A stretch of DNA of 64,000 nucleotides from contig NZ_JAYGHW010000094.1 in the NCBI RefSeq assembly GCF_034932185.1, positions 23,271 through 87,270 on the forward strand, given 5' to 3'. The notes under the pieces are model-generated. The model was given only the letters and a program-made list of their open reading frames with translations, was not told the origin of the DNA and ran no database searches. Each line of letters opens with the position of its first letter. The stretch's first letter is position 1. Source of the stretch: Spirulina sp034932185 (GTDB lineage: Bacteria > Cyanobacteriota > Cyanobacteriia > Cyanobacteriales > Spirulinaceae). A program made the position numbers and the translations under genes. Below are positions 57,710 through 64,000 of the stretch, piece by piece.

Positions 57710-58804
57710 ATGAATAGTAACATGAACAACAATTTGGACTGGTTGTGTCAGGAGCTGCTTGCCAGTTTTGATCAACAGTCCAAATCTGAACAATCTTCTC
57801 TCAAACAGGGTCGCGATTTTGTCCTGCCCTCCTGGGATTCATCTGCTCAGGACGGAGAAAGCAACCTCGATGATTCCTGCAACTGGGAAGACGAGGCGTG
57901 GGATGTGGCATCTTCCAATGGTGGTGAATCTGCTCTAACCCCTCAACCTTTTTCCCTGGGAGACCTTCCAACCGTGCAAAAACGTTTTCAAACCTTGCTC
58001 AAACAGCGACTTTACAGCGAAATGCAGCGCAATCCGCCCCGCTTCCCCTGGGAGCATGAAGGGGAAAATTATCGCGTTGATTACAGTGACGATCTCACCG
58101 GGAGCCTCACCCGTGCTCAACAGCTTTGGCTCCCCCATCTCACCGATGTCCTGCCGGTGGCCATGCCGCCCCAGATCCTCGCCAAGCTCCTCGAAGCCTG
58201 TAGTCAGGTGATTGGGTCAGTGCGGCCCCAAACCGCCAAAATGGTTAATGCCGTTCAGCCCCTCTTCCCCGACTACGCCCAAACCTTAAACGAGGTGATG
58301 GGTCGGATTCGGCTTTCCCCTAGCCTCTGCCCCACCCGCTTCTCCGCCGCCGATCAGGAGCAGCAACGGCAAAAATTGGCGGCGTTGCTGCCGGTGGACT
58401 ATGGCCAAGCCACCTTAGAGCAACAGATGGTGTTATCGCTCTTGGTGGCCAAAGAAGTCCTTGATCTCCTGACGATCGCCCTTTCACCCCGACAAACCCA
58501 GATCGAACGGTTGTGGATGACCGCCAGCGGCGTTGTCCGGTTGGCGGTAGATTATGATCCCCTCGCGGCTCAAGCGGGGGATTGGATGAGCCAGACTCCG
58601 CTGCGGGCGAGGGTGCAGTTGCCTGGCGGCGGGATGCTGGCTTTAAAAACGGCTCAGGATACGATTACGACCCAACGACAAACCGCCGGTTATTTGAGTG
58701 TGGAGCTTTCCCAATGGGAGATGGGGGCTTGCTACCTGCTCACGATAGGACTGGATCAACCGGTGACAAGTTCCCTGAAATTTGCCATCAGTTGCCAGCC
58801 CTAG
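57710..58804 (+). CDS. patU: PatU-like protein (unsplit)
   Basis: In Anabaena the locus after hetZ is split into patU5 and patU3, which affect heterocyst pattern; other filamentous cyanobacteria have one uninterrupted patU. The 364-residue product here is a single frame with a variable, acidic N-terminus (about 1-80) and a conserved C-terminal region: RNPPRFPWEHEGENYRVDYS, LTRAQQLWLPHLTDVLPVAM, VLDLLTIALSPRQTQIERLW, and a beta-rich end. No catalytic motif is seen. It lies 16 bases after hetZ, so the genes are co-transcribed. Confidence 0.75.
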   Translation: MNSNMNNNLDWLCQELLASFDQQSKSEQSSLKQGRDFVLPSWDSSAQDGESNLDDSCNWEDEAWDVASSNGGESALTPQPFSLGDLPTVQKRFQTLLKQRLYSEMQRNPPRFPWEHEGENYRVDYSDDLTGSLTRAQQLWLPHLTDVLPVAMPPQILAKLLEACSQVIGSVRPQTAKMVNAVQPLFPDYAQTLNEVMGRIRLSPSLCPTRFSAADQEQQRQKLAALLPVDYGQATLEQQMVLSLLVAKEVLDLLTIALSPRQTQIERLWMTASGVVRLAVDYDPLAAQAGDWMSQTPLRARVQLPGGGMLALKTAQDTITTQRQTAGYLSVELSQWEMGACYLLTIGLDQPVTSSLKFAISCQP

Positions 58805-58810
58805 TACGCC

Positions 58811-58840
58811 AAGGCAGAAGGATGAAGGCAGAAGGCAGAA
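58811..58840. repeat. Short GGCAGAA tandem repeat
   Basis: AGGCAGAAGGATGAAGGCAG then AAGGCAGAA, three imperfect copies of a 7-8 base unit between patU and the convergent gor gene. Confidence 0.6.
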
Positions 58841-58914
58841 AGGGGCATCTCTCTTGGGCTAAGGTTCTGCCTTGCAGGTATGGTCGGGTGATTTCCGCCA
58901 CGCTGTACTAAGGT

Positions 58915-60267
58915 TTAGCGCATGGTGACGAATTCTTCCGCCGCACTGGGGTGAATGCCCACGGTGGCATCAAAATCGGCCTTGGTGGCTCCGGTTTTGA
59001 GGGCGATCGCCACCCCCTGGATAATTTCCGCTGCATCATCCCCGACCATGTGGGCCCCTAATACTTTGTCCGTTTCGGTGTTAACGATCAGTTTCATCAG
59101 GGTTTTTTCGGTTTTCCCCGGCAAAACATAGTACATGGGGCGGAATTGGCTGCGGTAGACCTTGACGGCCTCGCCATATTGGGCGAAGGCTTCGGCTTCG
59201 GTCATGCCGACGGTGGCGGCTTCGGGGGTGGTGAAGACGGCGGAGGCGACGTATTCGTAGCTCATCAGTTTCGATTGCCCCCCAAAGACGCTATCAGCCA
59301 GACAGCGGCCTTCTTGGATGGCAACGGGGGTGAGGTTGATGCGATCGGTGCAGTCGCCCACAGCATAGATATGGGGTTCAGCGGTTTGGCTGAATTCATT
59401 GACGGCGATCGCCCCATTTTGTACTTCCACCCCCGTATTTTCCAGCCCCAAATTTTCTAAATTGGGTTTACGGCCTGTGGCGGCCAACCCCACCACATCG
59501 GCAAACACCGTTTCTTCCCCTTCTGGCCCTTCAACTTTCACCATTAACCCTTGCTCACCGGCTTGAATCTCAACGGGTTTCGTTTGGGTGAGGATCTTGA
59601 TCCCATGCTCAACCATTGAATTTTGAATCTGGGTACGAATATCCTGATCAAAACCCCGGAGGATATGGTCAGCGCGGATAATTTGGGTTACATCTGATCC
59701 CAAGCCGTGCAAAATGCAAGCAAATTCACAGCCAATATAGCCGCCCCCTAAAATCACAATCCGCTTGGGCTGTTCCGGGAGATGGAAAATTTCATCGGAG
59801 GTAATCGTATGTTCAATGCCGGGGATCGTGCTGGGTTTGACCGGCTGGCCCCCCACCGCGATTAAGATCCGTTCAGCGGTGATTTTTTGATCCCCGACGG
59901 CGAGGGTGTGGGCATCGATAAATTGGGCATAGTGGCGGAAGATTTCCACTTTGGATTTATCGAGCATGGTTTGATAAATCCCATTGAGGCGATCGACTTC
60001 CCCATTCACCGCCCCCATCAGGGTGGGCCAATCAAAACCGCCAGGGGTGACGCTCCAGCCATAGCCGCGACTTTCTTCAAATTGGGCGGGAAAATGGGAA
60101 GCATAGACCATCAGTTTTTTCGGCACACAGCCCCGATTGACGCAGGTTCCCCCCAAGCGGCCAGATTCGGCGATCGCCACCTTTGCCCCATATTCAGCGG
60201 CACGGCGGGCGGTGGCGATGCCCCCCGATCCTGCCCCAATCACAAACAGGTCATAATCGTAGCTCAT
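58915..60267 (-). CDS. gor: Glutathione-disulfide reductase
   Basis: Gor reduces oxidised glutathione with NADPH. The 450-residue flavoprotein begins FVIGAGSGGIATARRAAEYG, has the redox-active disulfide in GGTCVNRGCVPKKLM, the NAD(P)-binding loop ILGGGYIGCEFACILHGLGS, FAD-contact ATGRKPN and IYAVGDCTDRINLTPVAI, and the C-terminal interface HPSAAEEFVTMR with the catalytic His-Glu. SYDYDLFVIG at the start supports ATG 60267. Confidence 0.93.
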   Translation of the reverse strand: MSYDYDLFVIGAGSGGIATARRAAEYGAKVAIAESGRLGGTCVNRGCVPKKLMVYASHFPAQFEESRGYGWSVTPGGFDWPTLMGAVNGEVDRLNGIYQTMLDKSKVEIFRHYAQFIDAHTLAVGDQKITAERILIAVGGQPVKPSTIPGIEHTITSDEIFHLPEQPKRIVILGGGYIGCEFACILHGLGSDVTQIIRADHILRGFDQDIRTQIQNSMVEHGIKILTQTKPVEIQAGEQGLMVKVEGPEGEETVFADVVGLAATGRKPNLENLGLENTGVEVQNGAIAVNEFSQTAEPHIYAVGDCTDRINLTPVAIQEGRCLADSVFGGQSKLMSYEYVASAVFTTPEAATVGMTEAEAFAQYGEAVKVYRSQFRPMYYVLPGKTEKTLMKLIVNTETDKVLGAHMVGDDAAEIIQGVAIALKTGATKADFDATVGIHPSAAEEFVTMR

Positions 60268-60343
60268 GAATCCTCCAAGTTCGATCTAATCGGCCCTCTC
60301 CAGTGTCGCAAATTTCCCCGCCCCCTGGGCCAGGTCTCATGCC

Positions 60344-60423
60344 TCATTCTCCTCGCAACACCTGGGCGGCGTTTAATCGCTCTTGCTGGCCCCATTGGGT
60401 TAATAATCCGGAGTTGAGCAAGG
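60344..60423 (-). pseudogene. C-terminal gene fragment cut off by the 60.4 kb repeat
   Basis: Reading left from 60423, a frame LLNSGLLTQWGQQERLNAAQ continues to VLRGE and a stop. It looks like a normal protein end with native composition, but upstream of it the frame runs straight into the GC-rich repeat. It may be the tail of a gene destroyed by the repeat's insertion. The family is not recognised. Confidence 0.3.
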
Positions 60424-60425
60424 GA

Positions 60426-60583
60426 GGGCGCAAGGGGGGGCGCAAGCATTGCGCCTCTACAAGCACATCGTAGGGGCGCAAGGCTTGCGCCCTTGGGGGT
60501 TTGGGTTAGGATGGGGGGGTGTTTTTTTGGGGAGGGGGCGATGGTTTGGCCGTTTGGGAAGAAGAGGCGGGGGCCGAATTTTG
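60426..60583 (+). repeat. Cassette-bounding repeat R, copy 1
   Basis: A GGCGCAAG / CTTGCGCC inverted repeat with the CTACAAGCACATCGTAGGGG core, followed by TTGGGTTAGGATGGGGG, a T run, and the start of a frame ATGGTTTGGCCGTTTGGGAA. Related copies are at 62115, 63128 and 63959. Confidence 0.85.
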
Positions 60584-60615
60584 CAAGAATGTGGGAGGGT
60601 TATTGGGGACGATGA
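60541..60615 (+). CDS. Short leader peptide beginning MVWPFGKK, overlapping the ParE gene start
   Basis: ATG 60541 opens a 24-codon frame (MVWPFGKKRRGPNFARMWEG, then YWGR) whose TGA overlaps the ATG of the following toxin gene (ATGA). The same first seven codons recur at 62211 and 63235 in the other repeat copies. It could be a translational-coupling leader; function is inferred from position only. Confidence 0.4.
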   Translation: MVWPFGKKRRGPNFARMWEGYWGR

Positions 60616-60860
60616 TATATCGCGTGGAATTTCGCCCCCGTGCGCTTAAGGATTTGCAAGGGTTAGATCGTGGTAATCAGAAACGGATTCTTGCTAAAAT
60701 TGAAATGCTCAAAACGGATTTACAGGGAGATGTTAAACGGTTGAAAAATTTCTCACCTAATTATCGTTTACGAGTTGGTGATTATCGGGTTTTGTTTGAA
60801 GTCGAGGCGAGTTTAGTCATTGTTTATCGCATCAAACATCGCCGTCAAGCTTATTCTTAA
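60612..60860 (+). CDS. ParE/RelE-family toxin
   Basis: The 82-residue product has the complete RelE/ParE pattern: YRVEFRPRALKDLQGLDRGN, a helical part IKKRILAKIEML-like KRILAKIEMLKTDL, then VKRLKNFSPNYRLRVGDYRV, LFEVEASLVIVYRIKHRRQA. The YRLRVGDYRVLFE block is the strand pair typical of such toxins, which cleave mRNA or poison gyrase. It is followed after 22 bases by a small antitoxin gene, a toxin-first order common in cyanobacterial RelE/RelB-type modules. It starts inside the leader frame of repeat copy 1. Confidence 0.83.
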   Translation: MIYRVEFRPRALKDLQGLDRGNQKRILAKIEMLKTDLQGDVKRLKNFSPNYRLRVGDYRVLFEVEASLVIVYRIKHRRQAYS

Positions 60861-60882
60861 GAGGTTTTTAGGATTTTAAAAT

Positions 60883-61083
60883 ATGGTTCAGTTACATCCT
60901 CAATTTTTTCCAAAAAATGGCAAAACTGAATATGTGGTTTTGCCTTATACAGAGTTTTTGGCGTTACAGGAGTTGTTGGCAGATTTGGAAGACTGGGAAG
61001 ACTTGCAACAGGCTAAGGCGGAGGATGATGATGGGCCTAATTTAACGTTGGACGAAGTGAAGCAGGCGTTAGGATTATTGTGA
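60883..61083 (+). CDS. Small antitoxin of the ParE/RelE pair
   Basis: The 66-residue acidic protein (EYVVLPYTEFLALQELLADL, then EDWEDLQQAKAEDDDG and LTLDEVKQALGLL) resembles Phd/RelB-like antitoxins whose C-terminal part wraps the toxin. Its position 22 bases after the toxin gene supports the assignment. Confidence 0.75.
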   Translation: MVQLHPQFFPKNGKTEYVVLPYTEFLALQELLADLEDWEDLQQAKAEDDDGPNLTLDEVKQALGLL

Positions 61084-61106
61084 TTGTTGTTCAATAAAAA
61101 TAAATC

Positions 61107-61550
61107 TCACGCTCCATCAGCAACCTCATCTAAGGTTTGGGGTTGAGGATGACGCTGGAAAAATTTCTGTTCTTGGCGAATCGCTAAAATGGTTGGCCGA
61201 TTCATCACTAATAGTGTTAGTGTCGCTCGTCCGATTGCCGTTAAACCGACTACAGACACATCATCCCAAGCAAAATGTTCAAACCAGTTTTGGCTTCGGG
61301 GATTAAAAATTGGAACGGTTTGGTTTGTTTTGGGATCAATAGCGGTTTGACGTGCGCCTTTTCGTAATGAACAAGACACACAAGCGAGGGCTAAATTAGC
61401 GAATGATGTTTCTCCACCTGCGGTAAGGGGAAAAATATGATCAATATGAAATGTGGCTTCTTGCCCAATTTGGGATAGGCCACAATATTCACAGTAATTC
61501 TGGGCGCGATGAATCACTTGTTCGCGCAATGATTCGGGAATATATCGCAT
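61107..61550 (-). CDS. HNH endonuclease, copy 1
   Basis: The 147-residue product has CEYCGLSQIG and CVSCSLRKG (two zinc CxxC knuckles) flanking FHIDHIFPLTAGGETSFANL, the HNH active site with Asp-His and Asn. The C-terminal half (VPIFNPRSQNWFEHFAWDDV, GLTAIGRATLTLLVMNRP) is shared with the second HNH protein at 62244. Its start overlaps the stop of a 67-residue partner gene (TAATG). Such cyanobacterial HNH proteins are of unknown biological role; DNA cleavage is predicted from the motif. Confidence 0.83.
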   Translation of the reverse strand: MRYIPESLREQVIHRAQNYCEYCGLSQIGQEATFHIDHIFPLTAGGETSFANLALACVSCSLRKGARQTAIDPKTNQTVPIFNPRSQNWFEHFAWDDVSVVGLTAIGRATLTLLVMNRPTILAIRQEQKFFQRHPQPQTLDEVADGA

Positions 61551-61753
61551 TAGTGGGTGTTTTGTCGTTGAGCGCGAAGATGAAGCAGGGAGAGGAATTC
61601 GGCGAGTTCAACGAGGCCGAGGGCTTCGGCGTTTTCCTCTGGGGTGAGGGGCTGACCTGTATCTTGGCGATCGAGTAGGCTTTGTAAGCGGTTTTGGAGG
61701 GCGGTGGGTAGTTGGAAGTGTAGGAGTTCGCTGGGTAGGGTAATGGTATCCAT
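61550..61753 (-). CDS. Small partner of HNH endonuclease copy 1
   Basis: The 67-residue product reads MDTITLPSELLHFQLPTALQ, then a helical region PLTPEENAEALGLVELAEFL and LHLRAQRQNTH. It shares the LTPEE..EALGL pattern with the C-terminal part of the 134-residue partner at 62666. It is translationally coupled to the HNH gene by TAATG. A regulatory or immunity role is possible. Confidence 0.6.
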   Translation of the reverse strand: MDTITLPSELLHFQLPTALQNRLQSLLDRQDTGQPLTPEENAEALGLVELAEFLSLLHLRAQRQNTH

Positions 61754-61836
61754 AGGGGATGAGGCTGTTGAGTTATTGTCAGTATATGAATTTTAAGAAA
61801 ACTGGGGAATTTTGGGGAGATTGGGGATGAATGCAG

Positions 61837-62040
61837 TTATAAATCCTCCAGGGTTGCTGTTTTTTTGGCATCCATTGCTTCGGTGAAAAGAAAGTCAAGT
61901 TTGCCGCTGTTGCTATCGGCTTCAATTTGTTGATCCCATTGTTGCCAATCTTGGGCGATTAGCCATTCTCGAAGGTGGGCAATGTCTTGGGGGGGGAGGG
62001 CATTAATTTCGGCTTGGATCTGTTCTAGGGTGAGGGCCAT
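61837..62040 (-). CDS. Orphan antitoxin-like protein
   Basis: The 67-residue protein (LEQIQAEINALPPQDIAHLR, EWLIAQDWQQWDQQIEADSN, GKLDFLFTEAMDAKK) matches the pattern of small addiction-module proteins that usually stand just before a RelE-type toxin; a frame EMxxAKxxGTLxxL-type end is visible as AKKTATLEDL. No toxin gene follows: the next gene downstream on this strand is an HNH partner. It is therefore an orphan. Confidence 0.6.
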   Translation of the reverse strand: MALTLEQIQAEINALPPQDIAHLREWLIAQDWQQWDQQIEADSNSGKLDFLFTEAMDAKKTATLEDL

Positions 62041-62114
62041 GGGGATTGCATTGAATTGGTGTTTCTATTGTATCCATTGCGTTTGTTGAAGGGGAGAGGC
62101 GGTAGGGGGTGTAA

Positions 62115-62234
62115 GGGGGGCGCAAGGGAGGGCGCAAGCGTTGCGCCCCTACAAGCACATCGTAGGGGCGCAATGCTTGCGCCCTTGGGGTTTTGGGTTA
62201 GGATGGGGCGATGGTTTGGCCGTTTGGGAAGCAG
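62115..62234 (+). repeat. Cassette-bounding repeat R, copy 2
   Basis: GGGGGCGCAAG and GGGCGCAAGCGTTGCGCCCC, the CTACAAGCACATCGTAGGGG core, CTTGCGCCCTTGGGGTTTTG and GGATGGGGCGATGGTTTGGC. The middle T-rich segment of copies 1 and 3 is missing. The MVWPFGK start lies at 62211. Confidence 0.85.
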
Positions 62235-62243
62235 AGAAACATC

Positions 62244-62666
62244 CTATTGAGGAGGATGCCACCCCACACTAACCCAACGCTGTCGAGCCAGAACGATGAT
62301 GATACGATTCATTCGCAGTGTGTTTACTGTAACTCGGCCTGTGGGCGTGATCCCTTCCACCTGGGTTTTATCTGCACTCCATACAAAATGATCAGACCAA
62401 GATTGTTTGATGGGATTAAACAAGGGGGCTGTTTCTCCAGAAACCACGTCCAAGGCTTCTGTGCTATAGGATTTAAACAGGTTGCAAGCTGAACAAGCCA
62501 AGCAAAGATTTTCGGAGGTTGTTGAGCCGCCTTTGGATATAGGTTGGATGTGATCGCAGGTCATGGCAACCCCACTATTCACTGCTGTGGTGAGGCAATA
62601 ACAACAGCGATCGCCATCCCGTTTGGCGATTTGTTGTCGCAATGGGTCGGGAATCGGTACAGACAT
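62244..62666 (-). CDS. HNH endonuclease, copy 2
   Basis: From ATG 62666 the product has 140 residues, with DRCCYCLTTAV and CLACSACNLFK zinc knuckles around MTCDHIQPISKGGSTTSENL (HNH core). The C-terminal half (APLFNPIKQSWSDHFVWSAD, GITPTGRVTVNTLRMNRI) parallels the copy at 61107. ATG 62666 overlaps the stop of the 134-residue partner gene by one base (TAATG), exactly as in copy 1. Confidence 0.83.
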   Translation of the reverse strand: MSVPIPDPLRQQIAKRDGDRCCYCLTTAVNSGVAMTCDHIQPISKGGSTTSENLCLACSACNLFKSYSTEALDVVSGETAPLFNPIKQSWSDHFVWSADKTQVEGITPTGRVTVNTLRMNRIIIVLARQRWVSVGWHPPQ

Positions 62667-63070
62667 TAGACGGGCTGGGGCAGGCTCACGCCATGGCCTC
62701 TCCACCGTAAGATTGCGGCGGCTTGGGCTTTACAGAGCATGAGGCGATCGCATTCATCTTGGAGGCTGAGGAGTTCTTGTTGTTCTTGAGGGGTGAGGGG
62801 TTGGGGGGATTCTAGCAGGATTTCGATGCGTTGACTGGTGGCGATCGGTAAACGGCGATGAACCCACTGCCACAGGGCATCATCTTCGAGTTTGTCGAGT
62901 GAGGCGAGGTCTGTCTGATATTCGGGGGGGGCATTTGACCAAAGGGGAGGACTGCCAATTTCGAGGACGCGCAAAACGATTTCTTCGAGGGGGCGTTGCA
63001 TGGCTTGAGCGGTATCGAGCAAGCGACGATACAGGGGTTCTGGGAGTTGTAGGGTGAGGGTTTCGGACAT
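62666..63070 (-). CDS. Partner of HNH endonuclease copy 2
   Basis: From ATG 63070 the 134-residue product has an N-terminal ribbon-helix-helix-like segment (MSETLTLQLPEPLYRRLLDT, MQRPLEEIVLRVLEIG), a middle region ending WVHRRLPIATSQRI, and a C-terminal LTPQEQQELLSLQDECDRLM, KAQAAAILRWRG. The last part matches the 67-residue partner of copy 1, so the two are paralogous partners, one longer. A role as DNA-binding regulator or inhibitor is inferred only from the pairing. Confidence 0.63.
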   Translation of the reverse strand: MSETLTLQLPEPLYRRLLDTAQAMQRPLEEIVLRVLEIGSPPLWSNAPPEYQTDLASLDKLEDDALWQWVHRRLPIATSQRIEILLESPQPLTPQEQQELLSLQDECDRLMLCKAQAAAILRWRGHGVSLPQPV

Positions 63071-63127
63071 TGGCTTTCCCATCTGTGGTTCAGGGTTTTC
63101 TTATTGTAGGTTGGGTTCGGCGTGGGA

Positions 63128-63283
63128 TGGGCGCAAGCGTTGCGCCCCTACAAGCACATCGTAGGGGCGCAATGCTTGCGCCCTTGGGGTTTTTGGTTAG
63201 GATGGGGGGGTGTTTTTTTGATGGGGAAGGGGCGATGGTTTGGCCGTTTGGGAAGAAGAAACAGCAGGGGCCGGATTTTGTGG
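63128..63283 (+). repeat. Cassette-bounding repeat R, copy 3
   Basis: GGGCGCAAGCGTTGCGCCCC, CTACAAGCACATCGTAGGGG, CTTGCGCCCTTGGGGTTTTT, GGTTAGGATGGGGGGGTG, then T-rich and ATGGTTTGGCCGTTTGGGAA as in copy 1. It precedes the DUF6883/DUF4926 pair. Confidence 0.85.
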
Positions 63284-63348
63284 GGGCGTTGCGGGTTGTG
63301 GTGGGGCGGGTCTTAGGTTTTTGGGGTTGCTCACTTGTTGAATTCTGA
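63235..63348 (+). CDS. Leader peptide beginning MVWPFGKK, upstream of DUF6883
   Basis: The 37-residue frame (MVWPFGKKKQQGPDFVGALR, then VVVGRVLGFWGCSLVEF) ends seven bases before ATG 63356. After the common beginning it has a hydrophobic segment. It parallels the leader before the ParE gene. Expression is unproven. Confidence 0.4.
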   Translation: MVWPFGKKKQQGPDFVGALRVVVGRVLGFWGCSLVEF

Positions 63349-63355
63349 ACCTGTG

Positions 63356-63688
63356 ATGAAAATTCCTAACCCAGAACAGGCTGTCATCCCTTTTGAAAAA
63401 TTGGAGGGCTATTCGTTAAATCCTAATCATCCAGAAGGAAAACACAAGGCTCTGGTTTTTCAATCGGCTCTTGGCATTAATCTAGATAATGCTAATGATC
63501 TACGCAGTACGTTAAAGGAGGTGCTTCAGGAAAAAGAGGCGATCGCCACGAGTCTAAGTCAATATGGTCAAAAATACCAACTTGATTTTGAAATGACGCG
63601 GAATGAAAAGACTGCTGTGATTAGAAGTATTTGGATTGTTCCGTCTGGGAAGAGTTTTCCTCGGTTGATCACTTGTTATATTTTGTGA
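63356..63688 (+). CDS. DUF6883 protein
   Basis: The 110-residue product fits DUF6883: NPEQAVIPFEKLEGYSLNPN, PEGKHKALVFQSALGIN, DNANDLRSTLKEVLQE and a C-terminal beta hairpin NEKTAVIRSIWIVPSGK. DUF6883 is often encoded next to DUF4926 and has been placed in toxin/immunity-like contexts; its activity is unknown. ATG 63356 rather than an earlier frame start gives the family beginning. Confidence 0.85.
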   Translation: MKIPNPEQAVIPFEKLEGYSLNPNHPEGKHKALVFQSALGINLDNANDLRSTLKEVLQEKEAIATSLSQYGQKYQLDFEMTRNEKTAVIRSIWIVPSGKSFPRLITCYIL

Positions 63689-63695
63689 GGGAATT

Positions 63696-63932
63696 ATGGA
63701 AATTTTAGATGTTGTTGCGTTGATGACGAATTTACCCCAGGAAAATTTATGTCGGGGGCAAGTGGGGACGATTGTTGAGGTGTATGAGCCGGGGGTTTTC
63801 GAGGTTGAGTTTGTGGATTTACAGGGCAAGACCTATGGTTTAGCAACGTTGCATGAGGAGCAGTTGATCAAGTTGTATTATCAAAGGGTTTTAACTAGCC
63901 CAACCAACCAGAATGTAATGGTCAGTTCTTGA
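63696..63932 (+). CDS. DUF4926 protein
   Basis: The 78-residue product shows the DUF4926 pattern VVALMTNLPQENLCRGQVGT, IVEVYEPGVFEVEFVDLQGK, and TYGLATLHEEQLIKLY, an all-beta SH3-like fold. It begins seven bases after DUF6883, so the two are one operon. DUF6883/DUF4926 pairs are common in cyanobacteria and proteobacteria. Confidence 0.87.
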   Translation: MEILDVVALMTNLPQENLCRGQVGTIVEVYEPGVFEVEFVDLQGKTYGLATLHEEQLIKLYYQRVLTSPTNQNVMVSS

Positions 63933-63958
63933 GGTTTGGGGCTGGGGTTGTGTGACGA

Positions 63959-64000
63959 GGGTTTTGGGTTAGGATGGGGGGGTGTTTTTTAAGGGGAGGG
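63959..64000 (+). repeat. Cassette-bounding repeat R, copy 4 (partial, runs off window)
   Basis: GGGTTTTGGGTTAGGATGGG, then GGGGTGTTTTTTAAGGGGAG match the later part of copies 1 and 3; the hairpin part is absent. The next cassette presumably follows beyond the window. Confidence 0.75.

Noticed and set aside
60519..60611. Longer frame extending the ParE gene upstream (MFFWGGGDGLAVW..)
   Set aside because: It reads the repeat in another frame; ATG 60612 gives the exact RelE/ParE beginning.

Overview
The window is cyanobacterial chromosome. Signs of this are the very frequent GCGATCGC (HIP1) octamers, a high-light-inducible protein, a CpcS/CpeS-type bilin lyase, the DUF2499/DUF3593 pair, a CAAD membrane domain inside valyl-tRNA synthetase, and a hetZ-patU pair. 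hetZ-patU points to a filamentous cyanobacterium; nothing here shows whether it makes heterocysts. I see no rRNA, tRNA, CRISPR array or complete insertion sequence.

Layout. 1-10.4 kb: pyrD (cut by the window edge), folD, a lipoprotein, a secreted Cys-rich protein, hli, a BaiN-like flavoprotein, a HAD phosphatase, a nucleotidyltransferase, a PPOX flavoprotein, proS and an aminotransferase. 10.46-14.17 kb: an AT-rich island without HIP1 sites, flanked by two copies of the 3' end of the aminotransferase gene. It carries a RelE-like protein, a HEPN-like protein, a two-TM protein with a C-terminal winged-helix-like segment, and a TM-anchored PD-(D/E)XK-like nuclease; the last two lie behind a near-consensus promoter. 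14.3-30.7 kb: housekeeping genes (tgt, cobS, glpK, pyk, cpcS, nadE, gatA), glycosyltransferases and conserved cyanobacterial unknowns. 31-32.7 kb: an RHH protein and a DUF433/DUF5615 toxin-antitoxin pair. 32.8-60.3 kb: copper ATPase, cysE, valS with CAAD, dnaB with an intein in its P-loop, ppc, purF, purL, fmt, hetZ-patU and gor. 60.4-64 kb: a cassette array of ParE/antitoxin, two HNH endonuclease-plus-partner pairs, an orphan antitoxin-like gene and DUF6883/DUF4926. It is punctuated by four copies of a GC-rich repeat; three of them encode the start of a peptide beginning MVWPFGK.

Functional themes. Core metabolism includes one-carbon/purine/pyrimidine synthesis (pyrD, folD, purF, purL, fmt), carbon entry (ppc, pyk, glpK), NAD and glutathione redox (nadE, gor) and translation (proS, valS, gatA, fmt, tgt). 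Two accessory zones (10.5-14.2 kb and 60.4-64 kb) hold nuclease and toxin-antitoxin-like genes and are the best places to look for undescribed systems.

At least five families of short palindromic repeats lie between genes. One member of family A sits inside a family C hairpin array (24.3 kb), and one family B palindrome lies in frame inside the DnaB intein. All similarity statements come from reading the sequence and recalling protein families; no database search was run.
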